A DNA stretch of 58,636 bases, taken from positions 1 through 58,636 of the forward strand of contig SXOB01000052.1 in NCBI GenBank assembly GCA_005776945.1, written 5' to 3'. The notes under the pieces are model-generated. The model did no database searches, was not told the origin of the DNA, and was given only the letters and a program-made list of their open reading frames with translations. Of this stretch, positions 8,119 to 17,652 are shown one piece after another. Position 1 is the stretch's first letter. Each line of letters begins with the position of its first letter. The position numbers and the translations under genes were made by a program. Source of the DNA: Pseudomonadota bacterium. GTDB lineage: Bacteria > Myxococcota_A > UBA796 > GCA-2862545.

Positions 8119-9225
8119 ATGACATCGCTGTTGGCCTTGCTGGCATCATTTGCCACCGCCGCGGATTGTGAATCGATCGCGCGGCGCGCTCAGACCACCA
8201 CCGGAACCGCCGCCGTTTCGGCATGGGCGGCCCTGTCCAAGTGCGATGCGGCGATGGCGGAGGCGCGCTTTCCCGACTTCATGCGAGCGACCAAGGACGT
8301 CGACAGCCTCGTGGCGCTTTCGTTCACGGCCATGGACGCAGGCCAACACCGCCCGCTCTTCCCCATGCTCGAGCAGATCTCCGACTACGCCGCCCGTGAG
8401 GAGACCGCGCGCACTGCGGGAGAAAGCTGCGAAGGGCACAAGGTCGTCGACTACCTGACAGCCGCCTACGCGGACGCCAAGGACCGCCAGTTCACGAGCT
8501 GGCAGTCGCTGATGACCCGTTGTCCTAGCGCCGACGTCGCCGCCTGGGTGGCGGCAACGGCGGCCAAGCCCCCCCCGCAGATGATCTCCGACAAGTACGC
8601 GGCCGTGCTCGATACCTACCGCCGCCAGGCCAAGGTCGAGGCACTTCCGACCCTGCAGGCCGCGGCCATTCAAGCGGCAAAGGCCGGTCCGTTCGGCGCC
8701 ATCGTCGCGGCCATGGCCGAAGCCGTTCGGCCGGAGGGCCTGGGTGGAACCGTCGCGCCCGACGACCACAAGCGCCTCGTGGAAGCTCTTGTCGCCGTGG
8801 CCAAGGCCGTCGACCCCGCACATGCGCGCGAAGTGGCGGAGCGCCTCTACCAGGCCAACGCCATCGATTCGGCCGTGTCGCTCCTGCCGTCCGTCTACCC
8901 GGACCGCGTCGCCCAAGGGGGCGGCTTCCTCTACGGCGTAGCCGCCCTAGAGACGTGCGACGGTGCCGCCATCGCGCACTACGCGCTGGTGCGCGAGCCG
9001 GGCACCCGGTGGGCCATCCAAACCGACGTCGAGGCGCCCGCGCGCGCCTTCAAGCCCAAGCTCAAGTGTGACTCTGGCACCTGGGCAGTGGCCGCCTCTA
9101 CGGAGCCCCTGACGGGCGGATCCTCGAGCCTGACCCCATGGGTCGAGGCCCTCGCCGCCAAGTGGGGCCAGGAAAAGAGCGTAGAAGTCGAGCTCAAGGC
9201 CGAGAAGGACGTCGTCCTTCCCTGA
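8119..9225 (+). CDS. secreted alpha-helical repeat protein of unknown function
   Basis: 368 residues. It starts with a short signal peptide (MTSLLALLASFATAA, cleavage probably before Asp-Cys). The mature part is almost entirely amphipathic helices rich in Ala, with phrases such as 'SKCDAAMAEARFPDFMRAT', 'KVVDYLTAAYADAKDRQF' and 'LVEALVAVAKAVDPAHAREVAERLY', which suggests a HEAT/TPR-like solenoid. Cys are sparse and could form disulphides in the periplasm. No named family recognised. It is transcribed away from the HTTM pair and converges on the subtilase gene 41 bp downstream. Confidence 0.65.
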   Translation: MTSLLALLASFATAADCESIARRAQTTTGTAAVSAWAALSKCDAAMAEARFPDFMRATKDVDSLVALSFTAMDAGQHRPLFPMLEQISDYAAREETARTAGESCEGHKVVDYLTAAYADAKDRQFTSWQSLMTRCPSADVAAWVAATAAKPPPQMISDKYAAVLDTYRRQAKVEALPTLQAAAIQAAKAGPFGAIVAAMAEAVRPEGLGGTVAPDDHKRLVEALVAVAKAVDPAHAREVAERLYQANAIDSAVSLLPSVYPDRVAQGGGFLYGVAALETCDGAAIAHYALVREPGTRWAIQTDVEAPARAFKPKLKCDSGTWAVAASTEPLTGGSSSLTPWVEALAAKWGQEKSVEVELKAEKDVVLP

Positions 9226-9266
9226 CCGCGCCAGGTCTCCTGCCCCTTTCCGGGAGAGGCCGACGT

Positions 9267-10973
9267 CTACTTGGTGACCGACACCTGCTTGGAGGCCTTC
9301 GCGCCTCCAGCCATCCCACCGATCTCGAATTTCTCGACTGCGCCGCCCTCGGGCGCCGGCACGACAACCTCGTGGTCGAGCGAGAGCTTCTGATCCTGGT
9401 GCTTGAAGCCACCCGTGCCGCGCACGAGCGTGCTCGCCGGCACGCTCGTCTTCCATCGAATCGTCACCTTCTGGGCGCCGTTCCGGGTGACCGTCGGCGT
9501 CAGAATGTCGAGACGGGGTGCCGCTGCCGGCGCGTCGCCTGCCGCGACCGCCGCCGCCGCCGATTCATCGCCGCCGCGCGGCCCACGCCCAGCCTGCCGG
9601 CCGCCGGCTACGGCACGTTCGGCGTCGACCATTCCGGCCCCGTAAACCGTGTCCGCACCTCGGTCACCAAGGTCCGTGGAGGACGAAAGCAGCCGCTCGC
9701 GCACATCGTCGGGCGCAATGACGCCGGTCGCGACCACCAACGCGGCCACACCGGCCACATGGGGTGTCGCCATCGACGTGCCCTGGAAGAACAGGTAGCT
9801 CCACGCGCCGTTCTCGAAGGTCTCCTGAATGACGCCGTCCGGGAATCCGTCGCCATTCTTGTCGGCGGACGTGTCCCCACCCGGGCCCACGATGTCGATC
9901 GGGGGGCCCTGGTTGCTGTAGAAGCTGACCACATTGGCGAAATCGACCGCGCCGACCGCAATCGGGGTGTCCAGCGCTGCTGGGTAGCCGACGCCGTCGG
10001 TGTACCCGTCATTCCCCGTTGCCGCGACGACGGTGACGCCGCGCTCGTACGCGTAGGCCACCGCGTCGGCCACGGCCTGTGAATTCGACGCGCTTCCAAG
10101 GCTGAGGTTGATCACCTGGGCGCCTTGGTCGACAGCCCAGACTATGCCGGCCGAAACGCCTTCGTTCGTGCCGCTTCCGTCCGCCCCGAGCACGCGCACC
10201 GGAAGGATGCTCGCCTCGGGCGCGACGCCTGCGACGCCGATTCCGTTGTTGGTCCGCTGCGCAATCGTGCCCGCCACGTGCGTACCGTGGCCGTTCTCGT
10301 CGCTGGCGTCGTCGTCCATGTCCACGAAGTCCTTGCCAGGCAGCAGGTGCAGCAGGCCGTCCTCGTTCACGCTCACGCCTGTGTCGACCACGGCCACCAC
10401 GACGCCCTTGCCCTTCGTCGTCGCCCACGCCGCCTCTGCCTTCACCGCGGCGAGGTGCCACTGGTAGTTGTAGTGCGGATCGTTGGGCGCCTTGGCGGCG
10501 CTCGCGGCGCGCATGCGAATGACGGGCTCGACCCACTCAACATCTGCGTCGTCACCAAGCTGGGCCACGATCTGTTGAAGCGACTTGCCGTCTGCGGCAA
10601 ACGCCATCGTTCGATCGATGCCAAGCTTGCCCGACACCGTCGTGTCCTTTGCGCCAGCACCGTGCAGCGGCCGCGACCCGAAGCCCTTGAGGACGCTTGG
10701 AACCGGACCGTCGGTGCCCGCGGCCTCCGTCTTCGCTCCGCCGCGCACCTTCACGATGAACCGGCCTTCGATATGTTCCGATGCGAATGCCGCTGCCGTG
10801 GGCGACCCGCCCTTGCCTGAGCCGATGGAAGAGGCCCCCACCCCGATGTTGGTGGGCTTTCCGCTCCCGGCCGCTCCCTTTGCCGAACCCGACAGCCCGG
10901 GGACCTCGGGGAGGCCCGAGCAGCCGAGCACGATCGCCAGGACGCCGGAACCGCAGACCAATCGAGCCAACAT
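9267..10973 (-). CDS. subtilisin-like serine protease (S8), lipoprotein
   Basis: 568 residues. The ATG at 10973 is preceded by GGAGG at 4 bases. Signal 'MLARLVCGSGVLAIVLGCSG' carries a lipobox (Cys18). A propeptide-like segment ('GRFIVKVRGG...LGDDADVEWVEPVIRMRA', about 80-160) precedes the catalytic domain. The triad is Asp197 (VVAVVDTGV), His229 (GHGTHVAGTIA) and Ser400 (GTSMATPHVAGVAAL), with oxyanion Asn in 'AATGNDGYTDG'. A Pro/Ala linker leads to a C-terminal beta domain (about 485-568). It should be an active endopeptidase anchored to an envelope membrane. All three catalytic residues are intact, unlike the degenerate subtilase at 35059. Confidence 0.92.
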   Translation of the reverse strand: MLARLVCGSGVLAIVLGCSGLPEVPGLSGSAKGAAGSGKPTNIGVGASSIGSGKGGSPTAAAFASEHIEGRFIVKVRGGAKTEAAGTDGPVPSVLKGFGSRPLHGAGAKDTTVSGKLGIDRTMAFAADGKSLQQIVAQLGDDADVEWVEPVIRMRAASAAKAPNDPHYNYQWHLAAVKAEAAWATTKGKGVVVAVVDTGVSVNEDGLLHLLPGKDFVDMDDDASDENGHGTHVAGTIAQRTNNGIGVAGVAPEASILPVRVLGADGSGTNEGVSAGIVWAVDQGAQVINLSLGSASNSQAVADAVAYAYERGVTVVAATGNDGYTDGVGYPAALDTPIAVGAVDFANVVSFYSNQGPPIDIVGPGGDTSADKNGDGFPDGVIQETFENGAWSYLFFQGTSMATPHVAGVAALVVATGVIAPDDVRERLLSSSTDLGDRGADTVYGAGMVDAERAVAGGRQAGRGPRGGDESAAAAVAAGDAPAAAPRLDILTPTVTRNGAQKVTIRWKTSVPASTLVRGTGGFKHQDQKLSLDHEVVVPAPEGGAVEKFEIGGMAGGAKASKQVSVTK

Positions 10974-11046
10974 GGGACCTCCGCGCCGGACTCCTCGCGC
11001 GTCGCACGCCCCCGCGCAAGCGCCGCCAGAGGTGCACAACCGTCGG

Positions 11047-12180
11047 CTAGCCCAAAAACCAGCGCGTTCCGCGCGTCCGGCCCGTCCGATACACGATGCC
11101 GAGCTCCTCCAGACCGATCAGCTCGTTGCGAACGATCAGCGGGTCGAGTTGCAGGAGTTCAGACAATTCCGTCGACTTCGCCCCGTCATTTTGGGCAAGG
11201 GCATCGACGATCATCTCCACCGGGTCGACCTCCTCGACCGGTTGAGGCGCTTCGGGCACGGCCTTGGGCGCGCTGAGATCCTCCTTCGGCGTCACGTCCC
11301 GGCGACGCGTGAAGAGCATTCGGCGACGGCGATTGTCACCCGTCGTCGGTTCAGCCATCAGCACGGCCGTCGCACGGTCCGCCCCTGCGGCGTAGAGCGG
11401 CTGAACAGCTCGTTGTAGGTCGAGCCCGCCGGGAGCCGGCCCCAAGGCGAGGAGCCCCGACGTTGGCGATCCGGCTTCTACGACGAACTGCAAGGGCGCC
11501 ATGGGCACCGGATGATGATCCCAGTCGTCCCAGTCCGGTGGAGGTTCTTCGTCCGCGTGCTCAGCGGACTCCCCCGCGGAAGGATCCCCCCAGTGTTTGC
11601 GCAGGCCTGCGAGCACCTGATCCATCGTGCGACCCCGGAGGGTCAACAGCAGGAACGGGTCTCCGTCCAGCGCGTCAGCGAGAACGTAGTGAACGGCCAC
11701 CATGTGGGCGCACGGCAGCAGGAAGTCCCCACAATCGCAGTCGCCGTCGAGGTCGTCGCGTTTGGGCAACAGGCTTCGGCCCTTGGACTCCAAGAGACGG
11801 ACGAGATCCTGCGCCAGCTTTCCTTCCAACAGCTCGGCGACGCGAGCGAGATCCTGCGCGAGCACCTCAATCACACGGTCCCACGCCTTGGGATCGTAGA
11901 CGGGTACGCGAACCGTGACCCGGTACCCTTGGCTGGCGATGCACTCGGCCACCGCCTGGCCGGGGTCCACCGACAACGCGCGCACCCGGCCGGCGCGGGC
12001 AAAGCCTCGCCCACGCGCCACGCGCGACGCGTGGTCGCCCGTGTAGGCCTCGACGAGGCGTCGCCACGCTTCCCCGACCCAACCCAAGGGCCGCTGGCTT
12101 GCGACGATGCCGTCTTCCGGCACGGGCAGAACCCGCGAATCCGCGGACGGCTGGTAGTCCCAAGGTACCTTTCCGACCAT
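11047..12180 (-). CDS. SWIM zinc-finger protein, partner of SNF2 helicase
   Basis: 377 residues. The start at 12180 has GGGAG just upstream and lies 8 bp after the helicase stop. The SWIM motif is 'CDCGDFLLPCAHMVAVHYVLADAL' (CxCx(n)CxH, about residues 143-166), preceded by the usual 'LLPKRDDLDGD'. The C-terminus (about 320-377), 'LAQNDGAKSTELSELLQLDPLIVRNELIGLEELGIVYRTGRTRGTRWFLG', is a winged-helix. In many bacteria SWIM proteins are encoded beside an SNF2 ATPase and are thought to work with it on DNA, possibly in repair. Same operon as the helicase. Confidence 0.85.
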   Translation of the reverse strand: MVGKVPWDYQPSADSRVLPVPEDGIVASQRPLGWVGEAWRRLVEAYTGDHASRVARGRGFARAGRVRALSVDPGQAVAECIASQGYRVTVRVPVYDPKAWDRVIEVLAQDLARVAELLEGKLAQDLVRLLESKGRSLLPKRDDLDGDCDCGDFLLPCAHMVAVHYVLADALDGDPFLLLTLRGRTMDQVLAGLRKHWGDPSAGESAEHADEEPPPDWDDWDHHPVPMAPLQFVVEAGSPTSGLLALGPAPGGLDLQRAVQPLYAAGADRATAVLMAEPTTGDNRRRRMLFTRRRDVTPKEDLSAPKAVPEAPQPVEEVDPVEMIVDALAQNDGAKSTELSELLQLDPLIVRNELIGLEELGIVYRTGRTRGTRWFLG

Positions 12181-12188
12181 GGTCTCCC

Positions 12189-15041
12189 TCAGTCCAACAC
12201 GGCGTCTTCGCCGAGGGCGACGAGCTGACGCAGCGCGTCGTCGTCGAGTTCCGTGATCCACTTCTCGCCGGATCCGATGACGGATTCCGCAAGCACCCGC
12301 TTTTCCATCAACATCACGGAGATGCGTTCTTCCAACGTCTCCTGACACACCAACTTGTGGACTTGGACCGTTTGGTCCTGGCCAATGCGGTGGGCGCGGT
12401 CGGTCGCCTGGTCTTCGACCGCCGGATTCCACCACCGGTCATAGTGGATGACATGGGTGGCGCGCGTGAGGTTGAGGCCCGTGCCTCCCGCGCGCACCGA
12501 GATGATGAGCACGGGCGGAGCGTCCTGATCTTCCTGAAAGGTGCGGACCATTTCGTCGCGTTGGTGGGGCAGACTCCCGCCATGGAGGAAGGGAACCTCG
12601 CCCCCGTACTGCTCGGACAACTGACGCTGGAGCAGCGACCCCATCTCCCGGAATTGGGTGAAGATCAGCGCACGCTCTCCATTGTCGAAGATCTCGTCGA
12701 GCAATTCCGTCAGGCGCTCCAGCTTGCCGGACCGACCGACGAGCGCGGACGCGTCCTCGTCCAGGTACTGCGCGGGATGATTGCAGACCTGTTTGAGGCT
12801 TGTGAGCATGCCGAGCACGAGACCGCGCCGCTCAATGTCACCCGAGTCCGAAATCCGCTCCATGTAGTCGTCGACGACGCGCTGGTAGAGCTTGGCCTGT
12901 TCGCGGGTGAGCGGGACGTACTCCTCGCGCTCAATCTTGTCGGGCAGATCCGGCGCCACGTCTGGATCGGTCTTGAGACGCCGCATCAGGAACGGCGACA
13001 CGCCGCGCTTGAGTTGCTGGGCGACCGAGGTGTCGCCAAAGCGCTCGATCGGGACCGAGACGTTGCGCCGGAACACGGAGCGCAGCCCAAGCAGGCCCGG
13101 CAACATGAAGTTGAAGATGGACCAGAGCTCGTCCAGCCGGTTCTCCACCGGCGTACCCGACATCGCCACCCGATGGCGTCCCTTGAGTTGACCCGCCGAA
13201 CGGGCGCGCTGGGATTCTGGGTTCTTGATGGCTTGGGCCTCGTCGAGAACGATCACGTCGAATTGCATCGCCGACAGGGCTTCCACATCGCGGCCAAGGA
13301 GGCCGTAGGTCGTCAACACGACGTCGACGCCCTTGGCGCTCGTGAGCAGTCGTTGGGCGCCGTGATGGCGATGGACCCGCAGGGTCGGGGCGAAGCGCGC
13401 CAACTCGCGCTGCCAGTTGCCAAGGACGCTCGTCGGGCAGACGACCAGGCAGGGGGGAACGCCCCGACGACGACGTTGCAGAATGTGCACGATGACCTGG
13501 ATGGTCTTGCCGAGGCCCATGTCATCCGCGAGGCACGCGCCCAGTCCGAGGCGCCCAAGCGTCTGCAACCAGGCAAAACCGCGGTGCTGATAGGGCCGAA
13601 GCTCCCCTTCGAAGCCGGGGGGCACTTCGACCGGCGCCGGATTGCGAAGGGCATCGACCAACTGGAAGAGTCGGTCGTCCGCCACGACGGGGATGCCGTC
13701 CTTTTCCCCGACGAGGACCGCGCGCAGGGCTTCGGCGGCGTCCATCTGGCCTTCCGAACGCAGCGCATCCGGCAGGCGGCTGACCTCGAACGGGTCGAGG
13801 AGCACCCATTCGCCACGGAATCGGACGAGCGGTTCTCCACGCCGAACCAAACCAGCGAACTCTTCCCCTGTGAGAACTTGGTCGCCGAGCACGACTTCCC
13901 AGCGGAAGCGCAACATGCCGTCGAGTTCAAAGTGGTCGTCGTCGGGGGCGTCGACCCGGATCCGGGCCCGGATTCGCCGATTGCCCTCCTGGCGGAAAAC
14001 CTCCGGAATGTCGACGTCGAAGCCCGCTTCACGGAGGGCCGGGTAGCCGCGGTCAAGAAAGGTCCACGCGGTCCGAACGTCCCAGACGAGGTTCGACGGT
14101 CGTCCGCCCACCAGCGTTGCCCGCAACGCCTCGAAGAACCGAGCCGCGCGGGCCAGCCCGCGCACGATCGATGCGGCCGGATGGGGCCACCCGGGACCGA
14201 ACGGGGCCTCACCCTTTGCGCCTTGGTCCCAGACCTCCCCCACGTCCCGTCCCAACTCGGGGGCGCCAGGCGGGTGAACAAGGACGTCCAACCCGAATCT
14301 CGCCCCTTCCTCTTCGTCGTCTCCCGGAGGGGTGAGTCGAAATCCGACGCGCAGACCGGGCCGGTCCGCCTCTCCTGCCCAAGCAGCAATCTGGAGGGGG
14401 ACAGCCTGGCTGCGGGCGTCGCGGGGCGTAAACGCGCAATCTTCGCCGCGAAGTGCCTCGCTATATTCGAGCACCCAACCCCGAGCGGCGCCCGGGTACG
14501 CCAGCGATCGGTAGATGATGTCCACAACGTCGTCGAGGAACGTCCTCACGGCGGCGTCGGCCGTCCGAATTCGCGGCTCGCCCTTTCCGCCATCCGGAAG
14601 CAGCGACGCGCGCGCGTTCAGCGGCAGGGCGTCGACCAAGGCCTTGAAGCGCATCTCATCGCGCCGCCCGCCCAAAAGCGCCCGCCAACGCGCCTCGTTG
14701 CGCACGACCGTGGGGACGACGCGCTGCCGAGAGGCCAACTCCAGCGCGAGTTTGGTCGCCCCCGACCAACAGGCCACCGAATCGCTCACCCGCGCGCCGC
14801 TTGGAAGGGAAGCGAGAACGGGGATGGCGTCGGCCAGGCTGTAAGCGAGGCCGTCCGCGCGCCGCCGTTTACCGCCCGCCACGGCCAACGCCAGCGTCGT
14901 CGGCTCGCCGGCGCCCACGGTGAGGCCCGGCAACTCGGTGTCAATGGCGGCGTCGGGCTCCCCCTCCGCTTGCCAAAGAAACCACCGACCGTCCTGTGTA
15001 AGCGTCGCCTGAAGCCCGGACACGCGCCCCTCGAAACGCAC
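12189..15041 (-). CDS. SNF2-family DEAD/DEAH helicase (SWI2/SNF2 ATPase)
   Basis: 950 residues from a GTG. An N-terminal bacterial SNF2-associated region (about 1-460) is followed by the two-lobe motor: Walker A 'DDMGLGKTIQ' (about 505), Walker B 'DEAQAIKNPESQRARS', motif III 'SGTPVENRLDELWSIFNF', and in lobe 2 'RALIFTQFREMG', 'AGGTGLNLTRATHVIHYDRWWNP' and 'ATDRAHRIGQDQTV' (about 860-900). It is a double-stranded-DNA translocase, probably acting in DNA repair or nucleoprotein remodelling. It is followed 8 bp later by the SWIM gene. All ATPase motifs are intact. Confidence 0.93.
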   Translation of the reverse strand: MRFEGRVSGLQATLTQDGRWFLWQAEGEPDAAIDTELPGLTVGAGEPTTLALAVAGGKRRRADGLAYSLADAIPVLASLPSGARVSDSVACWSGATKLALELASRQRVVPTVVRNEARWRALLGGRRDEMRFKALVDALPLNARASLLPDGGKGEPRIRTADAAVRTFLDDVVDIIYRSLAYPGAARGWVLEYSEALRGEDCAFTPRDARSQAVPLQIAAWAGEADRPGLRVGFRLTPPGDDEEEGARFGLDVLVHPPGAPELGRDVGEVWDQGAKGEAPFGPGWPHPAASIVRGLARAARFFEALRATLVGGRPSNLVWDVRTAWTFLDRGYPALREAGFDVDIPEVFRQEGNRRIRARIRVDAPDDDHFELDGMLRFRWEVVLGDQVLTGEEFAGLVRRGEPLVRFRGEWVLLDPFEVSRLPDALRSEGQMDAAEALRAVLVGEKDGIPVVADDRLFQLVDALRNPAPVEVPPGFEGELRPYQHRGFAWLQTLGRLGLGACLADDMGLGKTIQVIVHILQRRRRGVPPCLVVCPTSVLGNWQRELARFAPTLRVHRHHGAQRLLTSAKGVDVVLTTYGLLGRDVEALSAMQFDVIVLDEAQAIKNPESQRARSAGQLKGRHRVAMSGTPVENRLDELWSIFNFMLPGLLGLRSVFRRNVSVPIERFGDTSVAQQLKRGVSPFLMRRLKTDPDVAPDLPDKIEREEYVPLTREQAKLYQRVVDDYMERISDSGDIERRGLVLGMLTSLKQVCNHPAQYLDEDASALVGRSGKLERLTELLDEIFDNGERALIFTQFREMGSLLQRQLSEQYGGEVPFLHGGSLPHQRDEMVRTFQEDQDAPPVLIISVRAGGTGLNLTRATHVIHYDRWWNPAVEDQATDRAHRIGQDQTVQVHKLVCQETLEERISVMLMEKRVLAESVIGSGEKWITELDDDALRQLVALGEDAVLD

Positions 15042-15129
15042 GACTATCGCGCCTCGAGTTTATCCGGTGCGCTTTTGACGATTCTTGACGGGATTTGAAA
15101 GAGGGCTGTAAGACCCCCCCGGAGGCGCC

Positions 15130-15489
15130 TCAGAAGTCCTCTTCGACCTCTTCAGACTCGTCGTCATCGTCGTCATCGTCGTCGTCTCCGCCATCCCATT
15201 CGATGTCGCAGACGCGTTCGAGAAGCGAAACCACTTCTTCGCCAGTGTATTCGAACTCGTCATTGGAGGACATCTCGGTTTCCAGGGCATCCTGGAGCGA
15301 GCCGTCCAGCGCACCACCCTCTTCGAGGCTGGGCACGATGTCGTCGAGACCCTCTTCATCGGCGAAGGTCTCCAGAAGCTCGATCACATAGGCGGCCACC
15401 GCCTCAGGATCTGGGTCCGACGCGAACGCCCCCAGATACTCGTCGAGTTCGTCTACCAGCGCGTCACGCATCGAGTTGGGAAGCTTCAC
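15130..15489 (-). CDS. small highly acidic protein with poly-Asp tail
   Basis: 119 residues, rich in Asp and Glu, beginning MKLPNSMRDALVDELDEYL. The helical body (about 1-90) contains 'AVAAYVIELLETFADEEGLDDIVP' and 'EVVSLLERVCDIEW'. It ends in a run of nine Asp and then an Asp/Glu/Ser/Val tail, encoded by GAC/GAT repeats at about 15150-15185. No family recognised. It could be a nucleic-acid mimic or a chaperone-like tail, but that is speculation. It has its own promoter-like sequence and ends 88 bp before the helicase start. Confidence 0.6.
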   Translation of the reverse strand: MKLPNSMRDALVDELDEYLGAFASDPDPEAVAAYVIELLETFADEEGLDDIVPSLEEGGALDGSLQDALETEMSSNDEFEYTGEEVVSLLERVCDIEWDGGDDDDDDDDDESEEVEEDF

Positions 15490-15513
15490 GACTCGCCTCC
15501 TCGCGAGGCCCCC

Positions 15514-15541
15514 CCGCTAGCACGCCGCCACAGACCTTCAA
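15514..15541 (-). promoter_or_regulatory. candidate sigma-70-type promoter of the acidic protein gene
   Basis: On the minus strand TTGAAG (15541-15536), a 16-bp spacer and TAGCGG (15519-15514) precede the start at 15489 by 25 bases. The TAGC-type -10 recurs upstream of several genes in the window. Confidence 0.35.
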
Positions 15542-15657
15542 GTCATCATCTGCTATGTCGTCACATCGACCTCTTCGCGGCGAGAACGCACTGGGACGCT
15601 GGACCCCTACGTTTGGGCGCGTCAACCGCGCCCGGCGCGCTTACGGCACCCGTCACC

Positions 15658-16914
15658 ATGCGTCCGCACGCCACCCCCGCCTTCTTGCGCGCCCTTCCAA
15701 AGGCCGACCTTCATTGCCACCTCGACGGCTCGTTGAGGCTGTCCACCTTGCTCGAATTGGCCGATGAACAGGGCGTCGCGTTGCCAAGTCATACGGAGGC
15801 AGGCCTCCGCGAGACCGTCTTCAAGGCCCGCTACCGCGACCTCTCCGAGTACTTGGTCGGCTTCGCCTTCACGACCGCGGTCTTACGCGATCGGGAGGCG
15901 CTCGAACGGGTCTCCTATGAACTCGGACAGGACTGTCTCGCCGACGGCGTGACCTACCTCGAAGTCCGCTTCGCGCCTCAACTCCTCGTCACGGACAGGC
16001 TGACCGTCCCCGACATCTTCGCGGCGGTCACGGCTGGCCTGGATCGCACGCGCCGAGAGCACGAGGCCAGCGCCGAGGTGGCCGCTGGCCACCCCCCTTT
16101 CCGCTTTGGAATCATCGCCACAGCCATGCGTATGTTCACCGCGGCGTACTCCCCCTTTTACGCCGATTTGTTCCGGGTTCACGGCCTCGCCCCGCCCGGA
16201 GAGGTGCACGCTGCTGCCGCACTCGCCCTGGCCCGTGACGCCGTCGACGCCCGCGATCGCCTTGGACTGCCCATCGTCGGCTTCGATCTTGCCGGTGCCG
16301 AGGCCGGCCATCCCGCATCGGGGTACGTCGCCGCCTACGCGTTCGCCCACCGCCACTTCCTCAAGCGCACAGTCCACGCCGGTGAGGCCTACGGCGCCGA
16401 GTCGATCTACCAGGCCATCACGCGCCTACACGCCGACCGAATCGGACACGGAACACACCTCTTCGACGTCTCCCAGGTCGATGTTCCCAACCCCGAGCGC
16501 TACGTCCAGAGCCTGTCGCAGTACGTCGCCGACCGCCGGATCCTGCTCGAGGTCTGCATCACGTCGAACCTTCAGACGCTGCCGGGGATCCGGAGCGTCG
16601 CCGAACACCCCGTCGGCCGGATGATCCGGGAGCGCCTCTCCGTCGCCTTTTGTACGGACAATCGGCTCATGTCGGACACGACCGTTACCCAGGAGCTGGG
16701 CCTCGCGGTCGACGCTTTCGGCCTGCGGCCCGACGAAGTCCGCAACGCCGTGCTGCACGGCTTCAAGCGAAGCTTTTTCCCTGGCACCTACCTGGAGAAG
16801 CGGGCCTACGTCCGAAAGGTCATCGACGCGACGGCCGCCGTCGAGCGCTCCTACGGGGTCTCTTCGCCGTCCCCGCCCTCGCCGGGCGATCGCTCCGCGC
16901 CTGGCACCACGTAG
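15658..16914 (+). CDS. add: adenosine deaminase family protein
   Basis: 418 residues from the ATG at 15658 (MRPHATPAFLRALPKADLHCHLDG); a TTG 45 bases upstream is a less likely start. It hydrolyses adenosine or deoxyadenosine, or adenine in some relatives, to the inosine or hypoxanthine product with a zinc ion. Zinc ligands and active-site residues are visible: 'DLHCHLDGS' (HxH, about 18-20), 'VHAGEAYG' (His and catalytic Glu, about 242), 'RIGHGTHLF' and 'FCTDNRLMSDTT' (Asp). The C-terminus has a Ser/Pro tail of about 20 residues that overlaps the convergent yacG gene by 64 bp. Substrate choice between adenosine and adenine is not settled by sequence. Confidence 0.9.
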   Translation: MRPHATPAFLRALPKADLHCHLDGSLRLSTLLELADEQGVALPSHTEAGLRETVFKARYRDLSEYLVGFAFTTAVLRDREALERVSYELGQDCLADGVTYLEVRFAPQLLVTDRLTVPDIFAAVTAGLDRTRREHEASAEVAAGHPPFRFGIIATAMRMFTAAYSPFYADLFRVHGLAPPGEVHAAAALALARDAVDARDRLGLPIVGFDLAGAEAGHPASGYVAAYAFAHRHFLKRTVHAGEAYGAESIYQAITRLHADRIGHGTHLFDVSQVDVPNPERYVQSLSQYVADRRILLEVCITSNLQTLPGIRSVAEHPVGRMIRERLSVAFCTDNRLMSDTTVTQELGLAVDAFGLRPDEVRNAVLHGFKRSFFPGTYLEKRAYVRKVIDATAAVERSYGVSSPSPPSPGDRSAPGTT

Positions 16915-17033
16915 GTCTCCGCAAACCACCCACCGAGATCGATGTCGCGGCATCGGGGAGAACAAAAGGGGTGGTGGCGCGCGGGCTCCGACCATGCGAC
17001 CGGACCCCGGCAGCGCGGGCAGGGCAAGTCCAT
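16851..17033 (-). CDS. yacG: DNA gyrase inhibitor YacG-like zinc-binding protein
   Basis: 60 residues. The four-Cys zinc site is 'CPRCRGPVAW' (Cys5, Cys8) and 'PFCSPRCRDIDLGGWFAE' (Cys24, Cys28), the exact YacG pattern of CxxC-x15-CxxxC followed by the acidic 'DLG.W..E' segment. YacG binds the C-terminus of GyrB and inhibits gyrase in E. coli. The gene has the usual length. Its 3' end overlaps the deaminase gene by 64 bp on the opposite strand. It is not next to coaE as in enterobacteria. Confidence 0.85.
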   Translation of the reverse strand: MDLPCPRCRGPVAWSEPARHHPFCSPRCRDIDLGGWFAETYVVPGAERSPGEGGDGEETP

Positions 17034-17060
17034 GCGCGCCGCTAACGGGGCCGTCCGCCT

Positions 17061-17084
17061 CCGCCCGCCCGACGGGTCGGGCGG
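17061..17084. other. GC-rich inverted repeat between yacG and ssb
   Basis: CCGCCCG (17061-17067) pairs with CGGGCGG (17078-17084), with further pairing inside around GAC. It lies in the 144-bp region between divergent yacG and ssb. No T-run follows, so it is not a clear terminator; an operator or mRNA hairpin is possible. Confidence 0.25.
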
Positions 17085-17177
17085 AAGGTCGACGGGCGAG
17101 GTACGCCAACCGCAGGTACGTCACCATAGACGCCGGGCGCTTGCTCGACAGGGCATGCCTTTCTTCGGAGTGTTCCC

Positions 17178-17642
17178 GTGATCAACAAAGTCATCCTCGT
17201 CGGCAACCTCGGCGCCGACCCCGAAACCCGCACGACCGCAGGCGGCACCGCCGTCGGCAACCTGCGCATCGCCACGACCGAGCGCCGCAAGGACAAAGAC
17301 GGCAACTGGACCGACCACACGGAGTGGCACCGCGTCACCCTGTGGGGGCGCGATGCCGAAAACGCCTCGAAATACCTCAAGAAGGGCCGCCAGGTCTACG
17401 TCGAGGGCCGGCTCCAGACGCGCAAGTACCAGGACAAAGACGGTCAGGACAAGTACGCGACCGAGATCGTGGCCGACATCCTCAAGTTCCTCGGTGGGGG
17501 GGAGCGCGAGGGCGGCGGTGGCGGCGGTGGTGGTAGTGGTGGTGGTGGTCGCTCCTACGGCGGCTCTGGCTCGGGTGGTTCGTCCGGTGGCCCTCCTGCC
17601 TCGGGCGGCGGCGGGTTCTCCGACGACGACATCCCGTTCTGA
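17178..17642 (+). CDS. ssb: single-stranded DNA-binding protein
   Basis: 154 residues from a GTG ([16 protein letters not shown]). The OB-fold occupies about 1-108, with the typical '[22 protein letters not shown]', '[36 protein letters not shown]' and '[13 protein letters not shown]'. A Gly/Ser-rich flexible linker (about 109-146) follows, and the acidic tip 'DDDIPF' recruits repair and replication proteins. It coats ssDNA during replication, recombination and repair. The gene is followed 10 bp later by the saccharopine-dehydrogenase-like gene. Confidence 0.96.
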   Translation: MINKVILVGNLGADPETRTTAGGTAVGNLRIATTERRKDKDGNWTDHTEWHRVTLWGRDAENASKYLKKGRQVYVEGRLQTRKYQDKDGQDKYATEIVADILKFLGGGEREGGGGGGGGSGGGGRSYGGSGSGGSSGGPPASGGGGFSDDDIPF

Positions 17643-17652
17643 GCCCGGAGGC

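Noticed and set aside
9226..9266. Rho-independent terminator between the convergent secreted-protein and subtilase genes
   Set aside because: Only a 5-bp imperfect stem (TCTCC with GGAGA) and no T-run; not strong enough to annotate.
12099..15098. Very long open frame (999 codons) on the plus strand opposite the SNF2 helicase
   Set aside because: Shadow of the GC-rich helicase gene; its translation has no recognisable domain, while the minus strand has every SNF2 motif.
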